Assembly: GCA_902463725.1 (NCBI GenBank)
Contig: CABQGK010000001.1
Location: 124,001 to 188,000 of the forward strand
DNA length: 64,000 nt
Direction: 5' to 3'
DNA from: an uncultured Sutterella sp.
GTDB lineage: Bacteria > Pseudomonadota > Gammaproteobacteria > Burkholderiales > Burkholderiaceae_F
Every line of letters begins with the position of its first letter. Position 1 is the first letter of the stretch. Below are positions 50,479 to 58,053 of this stretch, piece by piece. Both the position numbers and the translations under genes were made by a program. The notes below the pieces were generated by a model. The model did no database searches. It was not told where the DNA came from and saw only the letters and a program-made list of their open reading frames with translations.

Positions 50479-53049
50479 ATGCAGAAATGCGAACTCAGCG
50501 TGACAGGGATGAGCTGCTCGGCCTGCTCTGCGCGCGTGGAAAAGGTTGTTCGGGGACTTTCTGGTGTTAATGATGCCAATGTCAACCTTCTCAAGAACAC
50601 GCTTTCGATGAGTTGGGATGAGAGCGTTTTGAGCCTTCCCGAGGTTAAACGAGCGGTTGAAGAGGCAGGGTACGGACTGATTATTCCTGAAGCAGAGACG
50701 CAAAAAGGCGCCTCAGGCAAGCGGGCCGTGGCAGACGCGGCGGCGGAGGATGAAAGCTTGGCGGTTCTTGCCCGAGAACGCAAGAACCTCTTTTGGGCTT
50801 TTGGTTTTTTGGCGCTCCTTTGCTGGCTCTCGATGGGCGGCATGTTGGGGCTACCCATTCCCGCTTTTTTGTCTGGCACGCGGGGCGCTACGTCCAATGC
50901 GCTTGCGCAACTCTTGCTCCTTATTCCAATTCTTTTTTTGCGCCGTATCACGTTCATTCGAGGCTTTCGTAGCCTTTGGCATCGTGCGCCGAGCATGGAC
51001 GCGCTCGTTGCGATTGGCGCGGGCGCATCGCTTCTCTATGGCGTCTGGTCGCTCTTTATGATGAACTTGGCGAGCGCGGACGGCGCGCTCTCTGAGGTAC
51101 ATCGCTACGCGCATGGGCTCTATTTTGAAGGCGCCGGCATGATTGTGACGCTGGTGGCGCTAGGGAAATATTTTGAGGCCCGTGCGAAAAAGCGCACCAC
51201 CGATGCGATGACCGCGCTGATGGCGCTCGCGCCCAAGCGCGCGACAGTATTGCGCGATGGCGCTGAGATCTCAGTGCCCTTGGAAGAGGTCAGTAGCGGC
51301 GATACGCTTGTTGTGAAGACGGGCGAGACGATTCCTGTGGACGGCGTTGTGCTCGAAGGCTACGCAAGCGTCAATGAAGCCACGATCACTGGCGAGAGCG
51401 TCCCTGTGCAAAAAGGGCCAGAAGCCACCGTGACAGGCGCCACGCATCTTGAGGCTGGGCACATCGTTATGCGTGCCACACGTGTCGGTGACGATACGGT
51501 GCTCTCGCAAATCATTCGTATGGTCGATGAGGCCACGAGTTCTAAAGCGCCTGTGGCGCGGCTTGCGGATCGGGTCAGCGGCGTTTTCGTACCCGTGGTG
51601 ATTGCGATTGCGTTCGTGACAGCGCTCGTCTGGCTCGCGGCGGGTCGAGATACAGAGTTTGCGCTCTCCTGTGCGATTGCCGTGTTGGTGATTTCTTGCC
51701 CCTGTGCTTTGGGACTTGCAACGCCAACGGCGGTGATGGTGGGCACTGGGGTGGGGGCTCGCCAAGGGTTGCTCTTTAAAGACGCGACGGCTCTGGAGAC
51801 ACTCTCGCATGTAAAGACCGTTGTGATGGATAAAACGGGCACCCTTACCGCGGGTGAACCCTCAGTGGTGCGCGTTGTCTCAGCTATTCCGAAGCTAGAG
51901 AATGTGGTGCTCATGGTGGCTGCGGCACTGGAAAACCTCTCTGAGCATCCTCTTGCGCGCGCCGTGATGCGAGAGGTGCAAGCGCGCAACTTGCCTGTGC
52001 AGAAGGCTGAAGCGTTTGAGCAGTACCCTGGCGAGGGGATCAGCGCGAAAGTGGCTGGGAGCCTCTGCGTGGCAGGGAATTTGGCGCTCATGGAGCGGCT
52101 CTCGCTTGAGGTGCCCGAGGCGCTACGAGCACAGGCCGAGGCTGCACACAAAGCGGGTGCGACAGCGCTTTTTATTGCCTCCAATAACCGCGTGAGCGGC
52201 TTCATTGCAGTGCGTGATGAACTGAAACCCGATAGCGCGAGCGCGGTAGCGGAACTCAAAAAAATGGGCCTTCGCCCCGTGATGCTCACGGGGGACAATC
52301 CGCTTACCGCAGCGGCTATCGCGAAAGAAGCGGGCATCGCGCCAGAGGATGTTATTGCAGGCGTGAAGCCCTCAGAGAAGGCTGAGCACATTGAGCGGCT
52401 ACGCGCGCAGGGGCCTGTGGCCATGGTGGGCGACGGGGTCAACGATGCACCGGCGCTTGCGGCAGCGGATGTGGGGCTTGCGATTGGGGCGGGCACCGAA
52501 GTCGCTCGCGCGAGTGCGGATGTGGTTCTCATGCGCAATTCGATTCTCTCCGTTACCGATGCCGTAGCGCTCTCTCGCGCGGTGATGCGCAACATTCGGC
52601 AGAACCTCTTTTGGGCCTTTATTTACAATACGATTGGTATTCCAATCGCTGCTGGTGCCTTTTTCATCCCGTTTGGGCTGACGCTCAACCCCATGCTAGC
52701 GGCTGCGGCCATGAGCCTAAGCTCGGTGAGTGTGGTCAGTAATGCGCTGAGACTCCGATTCTTTAATCATCCTCATGTTGCTGCGCCTGAGCGCCAAGCC
52801 GCAGCGGATGAGCAAACTCGAAAGGAAGATAAAATGGAAAAAATCATTCATATCGAAGGTATGCACTGTGGACACTGCACAAAATCGGTGACCGACGCAC
52901 TCAATGCGTTGCCCGGTGTCAGCATGGTTATGGTGAGCCTTGAGAAGAAGATGGCGGCGGTATCGGTCGATGCTTCTGTCGCCGATGAGATGCTCAAGGC
53001 GGTCATCGAAGGGGTGGGCTTTACGGTCACGAAGATCGAAGCTCAGTAA
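50479..53049 (+). CDS. copA: Copper-exporting P1B ATPase CopA with N- and C-terminal HMA domains
   Basis: 856 residues from the ATG at 50479 (GAGG upstream). The N-terminal HMA domain holds GMSCSAC (Cys13, Cys16). The core has eight helices with the copper motif CPC (VISCPCALGLATPTAV), DKTGTLT, the SEHPLARAV His-Pro motif and GDGVNDAPALAAADVG. Unusually, a second HMA domain (GMHCGHCTKSV) is fused at the C-terminus (about 786-856). It exports Cu(I) from the cytoplasm. The promoter has MerR-type spacing. The C-terminal domain also has its own internal start (separate entry). Confidence 0.92.
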   Translation: MQKCELSVTGMSCSACSARVEKVVRGLSGVNDANVNLLKNTLSMSWDESVLSLPEVKRAVEEAGYGLIIPEAETQKGASGKRAVADAAAEDESLAVLARERKNLFWAFGFLALLCWLSMGGMLGLPIPAFLSGTRGATSNALAQLLLLIPILFLRRITFIRGFRSLWHRAPSMDALVAIGAGASLLYGVWSLFMMNLASADGALSEVHRYAHGLYFEGAGMIVTLVALGKYFEARAKKRTTDAMTALMALAPKRATVLRDGAEISVPLEEVSSGDTLVVKTGETIPVDGVVLEGYASVNEATITGESVPVQKGPEATVTGATHLEAGHIVMRATRVGDDTVLSQIIRMVDEATSSKAPVARLADRVSGVFVPVVIAIAFVTALVWLAAGRDTEFALSCAIAVLVISCPCALGLATPTAVMVGTGVGARQGLLFKDATALETLSHVKTVVMDKTGTLTAGEPSVVRVVSAIPKLENVVLMVAAALENLSEHPLARAVMREVQARNLPVQKAEAFEQYPGEGISAKVAGSLCVAGNLALMERLSLEVPEALRAQAEAAHKAGATALFIASNNRVSGFIAVRDELKPDSASAVAELKKMGLRPVMLTGDNPLTAAAIAKEAGIAPEDVIAGVKPSEKAEHIERLRAQGPVAMVGDGVNDAPALAAADVGLAIGAGTEVARASADVVLMRNSILSVTDAVALSRAVMRNIRQNLFWAFIYNTIGIPIAAGAFFIPFGLTLNPMLAAAAMSLSSVSVVSNALRLRFFNHPHVAAPERQAAADEQTRKEDKMEKIIHIEGMHCGHCTKSVTDALNALPGVSMVMVSLEKKMAAVSVDASVADEMLKAVIEGVGFTVTKIEAQ
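52834..53049 (+). CDS. Internal in-frame CopZ-like copper chaperone start within copA
   Basis: An ATG at 52834 is preceded by AAAGGAAGATAAA, a good ribosome binding site at normal spacing, exactly at the junction between the last CopA membrane helix with its linker and the C-terminal HMA domain. Initiation here would give a free 71-residue chaperone (MEKIIHIEGMHCGHCTKSV...) the size of CopZ. E. coli makes a chaperone from copA by frameshifting; here internal initiation is an alternative route. Not proven. Confidence 0.45.
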   Translation: MEKIIHIEGMHCGHCTKSVTDALNALPGVSMVMVSLEKKMAAVSVDASVADEMLKAVIEGVGFTVTKIEAQ

Positions 53050-53095
53050 ACCTCGATTGGGCGCACAACGCGCACGCCCAAAACCGTCCTTTGAT

Positions 53096-53132
53096 ACGCC
53101 TCCTCCGACCGCCCTTGGCCGGCGGGAGGCGT
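53096..53132 (+). promoter_or_regulatory. Hairpin enclosing the narX ribosome binding site
   Basis: ACGCCTCC (53096-53103) pairs with GGAGGCGT (53125-53132). The second arm contains the GGAGG ribosome binding site for the narX ATG at 53139, followed by TTTACTT. It may act as a weak copA terminator, as a translation-control hairpin for narX, or both. Confidence 0.5.
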
Positions 53133-53138
53133 TTACTT

Positions 53139-54938
53139 ATGGGAGAGGCTCACGTGGCTCGCTTTCTGCATTGGTTTCGTAGCTCCATTATCCGGCGCTT
53201 TTTCATTGTGTTTTTTGGCATCGTGGTCTCGGTGGCGCTAGTTGCCATTCCCGCGATTACGCTCACGAGTTCGATGTCGAGCTCAGGCGGCGCAATTAAC
53301 GTCTCAGGTAGCATGCGCATGCAGAGCTATAAGTTGGCCATGGCGGTGCTAAACCCCTACCAGAGCGATGAAGCACGGCGCAAGAATACCCTTGGGGCAC
53401 TTGAGGTGTTTGCGGGCAAGCTCGAAGATCCTTCCCTCATTGACGCCATGTCCGAGTCCGACAAGGATCCGATCCGCGCGAGCTACACGAAACTCGTGTC
53501 GCGCTTTAACGGTGAGATCAAGCCGCTCGCCTTGGCCTCGCTTCAAAGCGGCTCTGAGCGCGAGCACTTTGTGCAGGTGATCCCGAGTTTTGTCGAGGAC
53601 GTCAATCAGTATGTCAAGGTTCTCGAAGAGTCGCTCAATCAACGTCTCTTGGTGCTCAAGTGGTTGCTGATTGTGATTTTGATCGGTGCACTGATTCTCA
53701 CCTATGGGATGCTCTTGGTGATGCGGCGCCGTATTTTTCAGCCGCTCCTTGAAATTGGTGCCGTGGCGAGCGCTGTGCGACAGGGTAACCTTCAGGTGCG
53801 AGCGCAGGTGCCGGGTGAAGATGAAATCGGTCGCCTTGCTGCGGGCTTTAACTACATGCTCGATGAGCTCTCGCGGCTCTACGGTAACCTCGAAGCTGAG
53901 GTGGCACGCAAAACTGTGGATCTCAACCGCCGTAACGCAGGTCTTGAGCTCATTGGGCAGATCGCCGAGAGCGTGAGCTTTGAAGAAGGCAAGAATAGGC
54001 GGATTCTCACGCCGATCATGAATGAGATTGCGAGACTCACGGGCACCGTGAGCTGTGCGCTGATCGCGGGTGAGCCTGGCAACACGATTGTGCTCGCGCA
54101 GTCAGCCAATTGGCACGCAGGCAATGAAGTGGGCGCACAGCGCTTTGCAGTGGGCACGGGTGAAGCGAAAATTGGTGAGCTCCTCGCTTGCATTGATGGA
54201 ATCGGCATGGAGAGTTGGCAGGCGGATTTACTGAAGGCCTTTGCCCAGACGCTAGGACGCGCGATGGATCGTGCCACGCGTCAGATTGATGACCGACGGC
54301 TAGCGGTGCTCGAAGAGCGCTCGACCATTGCCCGAGAGCTACATGACTCGATTGCGCAGAGTCTCAGCTTTGCGCGCATTCAGTTGCATCGACTGAAGCT
54401 CTTTATTGAACGCGATGCGGCACGCGAGACGGTGCTAGAGACTGTGGCCGAGCTCAATGAGGGGCTCACCGGCGCGTATAAGCAGCTCAGAGAAGTGCTG
54501 ACTGCCTTCCGCCTACAGATTGGCGGCAGCGGTCTAGCGGGTGCGCTCGAAGAGACGATAGACGAGTTTCGCAACCGCACGGGGCTCCCCGTGGCCTTTA
54601 CTTGCAAGATGCTCGGTTTTGAGATCTCCCCCAATGATCAGGTCCACTTGGTGAGCATCGTACGCGAGGGGCTCTCTAATATCGAAAAGCATGCGCGCGC
54701 CACAAGCGTCTCTGTGCGTTTTGATCGTGAGTCAACGCCCGCTGGGAGTGCCATGGTGCTCGTCATTGAAGACGATGGGGTTGGGATTGCCGATGCCCCG
54801 CACAAGGAAAACCACTATGGGCTCACCATCATGAATGAGCGTGCGACGGCCATTGGCGGTGAGCTCTCCATTGCGCGGCGCACGGACATGCATGGCACGC
54901 GTCTCATGCTGAGAATTCCAGAAAATCAAGAACTCTGA
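53139..54938 (+). CDS. narX: NarX-type nitrate/nitrite sensor histidine kinase
   Basis: 599 residues from the ATG at 53139. Two membrane helices (about 14-40 and 170-195) flank a periplasmic four-helix sensor with the nitrate P-box NVSGSMRMQSYKLAMAV. Next come HAMP (VMRRRIFQPLLEIGAVASAV), a degenerate GAF-like region, the HisKA_3 H-box (His402 in ARELHDSIAQSLSFARIQLHRL) and the ATPase domain (REGLSNIEKHARA, DDGVGI, YGLTIMNERA). Its regulator gene follows by 70 bp, and the nap operon lies tail to tail beyond. Confidence 0.88.
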   Translation: MGEAHVARFLHWFRSSIIRRFFIVFFGIVVSVALVAIPAITLTSSMSSSGGAINVSGSMRMQSYKLAMAVLNPYQSDEARRKNTLGALEVFAGKLEDPSLIDAMSESDKDPIRASYTKLVSRFNGEIKPLALASLQSGSEREHFVQVIPSFVEDVNQYVKVLEESLNQRLLVLKWLLIVILIGALILTYGMLLVMRRRIFQPLLEIGAVASAVRQGNLQVRAQVPGEDEIGRLAAGFNYMLDELSRLYGNLEAEVARKTVDLNRRNAGLELIGQIAESVSFEEGKNRRILTPIMNEIARLTGTVSCALIAGEPGNTIVLAQSANWHAGNEVGAQRFAVGTGEAKIGELLACIDGIGMESWQADLLKAFAQTLGRAMDRATRQIDDRRLAVLEERSTIARELHDSIAQSLSFARIQLHRLKLFIERDAARETVLETVAELNEGLTGAYKQLREVLTAFRLQIGGSGLAGALEETIDEFRNRTGLPVAFTCKMLGFEISPNDQVHLVSIVREGLSNIEKHARATSVSVRFDRESTPAGSAMVLVIEDDGVGIADAPHKENHYGLTIMNERATAIGGELSIARRTDMHGTRLMLRIPENQEL

Positions 54939-55008
54939 AGCGTCTCTTAAGACTCGCGCCGTAGAATTACCCCATGTTTGTGCTCCATTGCAAAGAGAAC
55001 CCATCATC

Positions 55009-55686
55009 ATGACCCAGAAAGAGAAGTACACCGTTGTTGTCATCGACGATCATCCCATCTATCGGCGCGGCCTCAAGGAGCTCCTTGATATGGATACCGA
55101 TATTGAGGTGGTGGGTGAGGCAGGGACTCGCGAACAGGCCTTGGAGGTTGTGCGACGTTTTGAGCCGGACTTGACCATTCTTGACCTCAATATCAAAGGA
55201 AGCTCTGGCTTAGAGATTCTTTCCGCGCTTAAGGACGAGGATCCTTCGCGACGCATCGTGATTTTGACGGTGAGCGATTCGGGTAAGGACCTGACGGCTT
55301 GCATTCAGGCAGGGGCGGATGGGTACTTTCTCAAAGATAGCGAACCCGAGCAGTTCCTTGCCAACATTCGGCAGACGCTCGAAGGGCGTCTCATTGTGGA
55401 GCCCTCCATGCTCGTGTATCTGACCGAGACGTTGCGTCACAAAACGCAGCCTGCCGAAGCACGTCCTCAGCTTACTGGCCGTGAGTACGATGTGCTGGTG
55501 CTTATTGCCGAGGGACAGACCAATAAGATGATTGCGCGCGAGCTGAATATCTCGGACGGTACCGTCAAGGGCCACGTCAAGCATTTGCTCAATAAGTTGG
55601 GCTTTAAGAGTCGTGTGGAAGCGGCTGTCTGGGCAACGCAAAACGGTTTGCGCCGTAGCGACGCTGAGGAGCCAGCGGCCTCTTAA
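55009..55686 (+). CDS. narL: NarL-type nitrate/nitrite response regulator
   Basis: 225 residues from the ATG at 55009. Receiver domain: DD at 13-14, phospho-acceptor Asp59 in TILDLNIKG, Lys in FLKDSEPEQ. C-terminal NarL/LuxR HTH: LTGREYDVLVLIAEGQTNKMIARELNISDGTVKGHVKHLL. It is the cognate partner of the NarX-like kinase and plausibly controls the nap operon, whose genes are the nearest nitrate-related ones. NarL and NarP cannot be told apart from sequence. Confidence 0.87.
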   Translation: MTQKEKYTVVVIDDHPIYRRGLKELLDMDTDIEVVGEAGTREQALEVVRRFEPDLTILDLNIKGSSGLEILSALKDEDPSRRIVILTVSDSGKDLTACIQAGADGYFLKDSEPEQFLANIRQTLEGRLIVEPSMLVYLTETLRHKTQPAEARPQLTGREYDVLVLIAEGQTNKMIARELNISDGTVKGHVKHLLNKLGFKSRVEAAVWATQNGLRRSDAEEPAAS

Positions 55687-55939
55687 TCGCAAAGGTGTAG
55701 AGATTGCTGATCACGCTGTTAAGCGCCTCATCAGAATCCTGCGCTACAGTATGCGCATAGGTTGGATGAACATAATTCATTCACCGGATTCAGCAGGCTC
55801 TCAAGCGTGTTTTCCTCTTTCTCCTTGAACGCGCTTTGGGCGGCAGAGCTGGGTCTGATGGGCTGAGCAGGAAAGTTTTGGGATTTCGTTGATTCAGCAC
55901 AAGAGATTGCGTAGCTAGCTTGGTCGCTCGCGACAATCC
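55687..55939. other. Spacer between narL and the shared terminator
   Basis: About 250 bp with no gene, RNA or repeat that I can support. Together with 55986-56040 it forms the convergent narL-napB spacer. Confidence 0.3.
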
Positions 55940-55985
55940 AAAAAGAAGGCCGGAGTTTTGGGGACTCCAGCCTTTTTTATTTTGC
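55940..55985. terminator. Bidirectional intrinsic terminator between narL and napB
   Basis: AAGGC-C-GGAGT (55946-55956) pairs with ACTCC-A-GCCTT (55964-55974). The plus strand continues with six T and ATTTT; the minus strand continues with CTTTTT. It can serve both the narXL and the nap transcripts. Confidence 0.85.
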
Positions 55986-56040
55986 GCTACATACCTGTGG
56001 TGTTAAAGCACCCACAGCACGAGGCGACTTTTTTCAGGCA

Positions 56041-56298
56041 TTACTGCTTCTGAACGTGGCACATCGTGCAGGTGAAGCGTTCCGCAGCAAGCTTGCCATC
56101 CTTCTGGTGCGAGAGCGGAATTTGGGTCTTCTGGCCAGGATTCGTCGTCGCGAGCTGGTGGCACATCTGGCAGGGGTTGTTGCCTTCGGTGATCTTGTAG
56201 CTGTCGATCGGGTGCGGAATCTGCGGGGGCGCAGCGTGGGCAACAGCCATGGTGGCGAACATCGCGACAGCAGCGAGAGCCTTGGTATAGACGTTCAT
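56041..56298 (-). CDS. napB: Short diheme cytochrome NapB
   Basis: 85 residues with a signal peptide (cleavage after AHA, about 22) and two c-type heme sites, CQMCH (43-47) and CTMCH (77-81). NapB landmarks are kept: PPQIPHPIDSYKIT before heme 1, IPLSH as distal-ligand region, and CHVQ at the end. It is clearly shorter than typical NapB (about 130-150) because the N-terminal extension is missing. It passes electrons to NapA in the periplasm. Last gene of the operon, 1 bp after napH. Confidence 0.87.
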   Translation of the reverse strand: MNVYTKALAAVAMFATMAVAHAAPPQIPHPIDSYKITEGNNPCQMCHQLATTNPGQKTQIPLSHQKDGKLAAERFTCTMCHVQKQ

Positions 56299-56299
56299 G

Positions 56300-57247
56300 T
56301 TAATCTCCTTGATTCTTGTTAAACGTCGAGGTTTTGTTTTTCCGCAGCCATCCCAGTGAATCTTCGGGGCAGATTTCTATGCAGCGTCCGCACTGTAGGC
56401 AGTCGCCGACTGGGATATGCCCTGAGCGTTTGAGCTCGTTGAATTTAATAATCTGCGGTTCTGGGCATACTCTGAGACAATCCCCGCAATGGGTACAGGT
56501 TTTGTCGTTAAAGCTGATTCTAATACAGGGCTTGTGATTTAGGCGTGAAATTAGGCTCCAAAAAGCGCCGAGTGGACAAAGGTGCGAACACCAACCATTT
56601 TTTGCAATGGCCACATCTAAGGCGAAGATCGTAAGGGCGACGGCCAGCGCCCAGAGCCCGGTGCCGAAAATCACGTCTCGCCAAAGGAGAGCCTGAGGAG
56701 AAACGAGCTCAAAAGCTGCGGTTCCTGTGGCAGCACTGATGAGGAGCGTGGCGAGCACAAAAATGTAACGAAGTTTTTTGTCGAGTCGAATGAGATCGGC
56801 GGAGAGTCCCAAGCGTTGTCTGACGGCGGCAGCGGCTTCGCTTACGAGATTGACCGGGCAGACCCAGCCACAAAATAGCCGTGAGCCGAGCAGCACATAA
56901 AAAGTGATGACGATCAGTGCGCCGAGCGCGGCGGTCAGAGTGGGCCAGTGTCCAGCCGCTGCGCGCTCTAGTAGCGCAAATGGGTCGCTCAAGGGGAGAA
57001 GAGCGAGCAGTCGACTTTCGCTCAGCGTGCCATCTAAGAGGGGGGCGCCCCAGAGCGTCCAGCCCCAACGTGCCGTACCCGCAAACGCAAGCAGAATCAG
57101 ACATTGAACGAGGTGACGCAACGCACTATAGCGACGACGCCAGAGCCACTCGCGCGCGTTTTTAGCGGGCGGCAAGTGGCGGACCACGCGTTGGGGCTCC
57201 GAAGTACGCTCGCTAGGGGCACTTTTCCGAGGATTCTCTTGAGACAT
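56300..57247 (-). CDS. napH: Quinol dehydrogenase membrane component NapH
   Basis: 315 residues. The cytoplasmic N-terminus is followed by four or five membrane helices, two CX3CP motifs (FCGWVCPVNL and WCSHLCPLGAF) typical of NapH, and a C-terminal 2x[4Fe-4S] domain (CTHCGDCLRVCPEP, CLQCGRCIEICPED). With NapG it oxidises quinol and feeds electrons to NapB/NapA. Its ATG overlaps the napG stop by one base (TAATG). The first 35 residues are an unusually long basic extension. Confidence 0.9.
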   Translation of the reverse strand: MSQENPRKSAPSERTSEPQRVVRHLPPAKNAREWLWRRRYSALRHLVQCLILLAFAGTARWGWTLWGAPLLDGTLSESRLLALLPLSDPFALLERAAAGHWPTLTAALGALIVITFYVLLGSRLFCGWVCPVNLVSEAAAAVRQRLGLSADLIRLDKKLRYIFVLATLLISAATGTAAFELVSPQALLWRDVIFGTGLWALAVALTIFALDVAIAKNGWCSHLCPLGAFWSLISRLNHKPCIRISFNDKTCTHCGDCLRVCPEPQIIKFNELKRSGHIPVGDCLQCGRCIEICPEDSLGWLRKNKTSTFNKNQGD

Positions 57248-58029
57248 TAGTACTCCTTGAGCGTTTGAAGCGCCTTGCGGGTGCTCGCATCCGCGTCGGT
57301 GCTGGGCGTGCGCTCGCCGAGGTGACGGCCGCTGTTACGAGGATCTTCCACATCGAGCCAGCCGAGACGGTAATGACGGCCAATTTGCCCGAGCACGGCC
57401 TCTCGCGCTTGAACGCGGATTGCTGCTTCATCCGTGGGGCAGGCCTGCTCACACATGCCGCAGCCCGTGCAATGATCGGGCTTGACCACCGGAAGAAACA
57501 TTGCGTGTTTGCTTTGCTCTCGCGGGGTGGTGTCGATCACAAGAGCCTTATTGCTTTCTGGACAGGCGCGGTAGCAGACCTCGCAGCGCAGCCCCTGAAA
57601 CGAGAGGCAGCTCGCTGGGTCGACCAGAGCGACCCCCATGCGCGCCGCTTCGACGCTCGTGAGCGCTGGGTCGAGTGCCCCCGTCGGACACGCTTTCACG
57701 CAAGGTAAATCCTCGCACATGTAGCAGGGGATCTGTCGCGGCGTGAAAAATGGTGTGCCGTTTGGCGCGGGATCTGCGGGACTCGCGAGCCTCAGTGTCT
57801 CGTATGGGCAAGCATTGACGCACTGCCCGCAGCGAGAGCAAGCGGCAAGGAACCGCTTCATTGGTGTCAGCGCTCCTGGCGGGAGCGGACGCCATTGCGC
57901 GTTTGCGTCGCGGTTTGCCACAAACCCAAAGCCCCACGCAAGTACCACGCCCGCGGCGGAAACCTCCACCGCGGTCGTGAGTAACTTCCGTCGAGAGAGC
58001 GCTGAATCTGGCTTAGCTACTTTGATCAT
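57247..58029 (-). CDS. napG: Ferredoxin-type protein NapG
   Basis: 260 residues with a twin-arginine signal (SRRKLL, Arg13-Arg14, then VEVSAAGVVLAWGFGF) for export in folded form. Four [4Fe-4S] sites are seen: CSRCGQCVNACPYE, CYMCEDLPCVKACPTGA, CLSFQGLRCEVCYRACPE and CTGCGMCEQACPTDE. It connects NapH to periplasmic NapB/NapA. It lies 24 bp after napA. Confidence 0.9.
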   Translation of the reverse strand: MIKVAKPDSALSRRKLLTTAVEVSAAGVVLAWGFGFVANRDANAQWRPLPPGALTPMKRFLAACSRCGQCVNACPYETLRLASPADPAPNGTPFFTPRQIPCYMCEDLPCVKACPTGALDPALTSVEAARMGVALVDPASCLSFQGLRCEVCYRACPESNKALVIDTTPREQSKHAMFLPVVKPDHCTGCGMCEQACPTDEAAIRVQAREAVLGQIGRHYRLGWLDVEDPRNSGRHLGERTPSTDADASTRKALQTLKEY

Positions 58030-58053
58030 AGAGCTCAGTTCGCGCTTCTTTTC

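Noticed and set aside
51360..52595. 411-codon minus-strand frame opposite copA
   Set aside because: Ser/Ala/Thr-rich antisense shadow of the ATPase gene without its own features.
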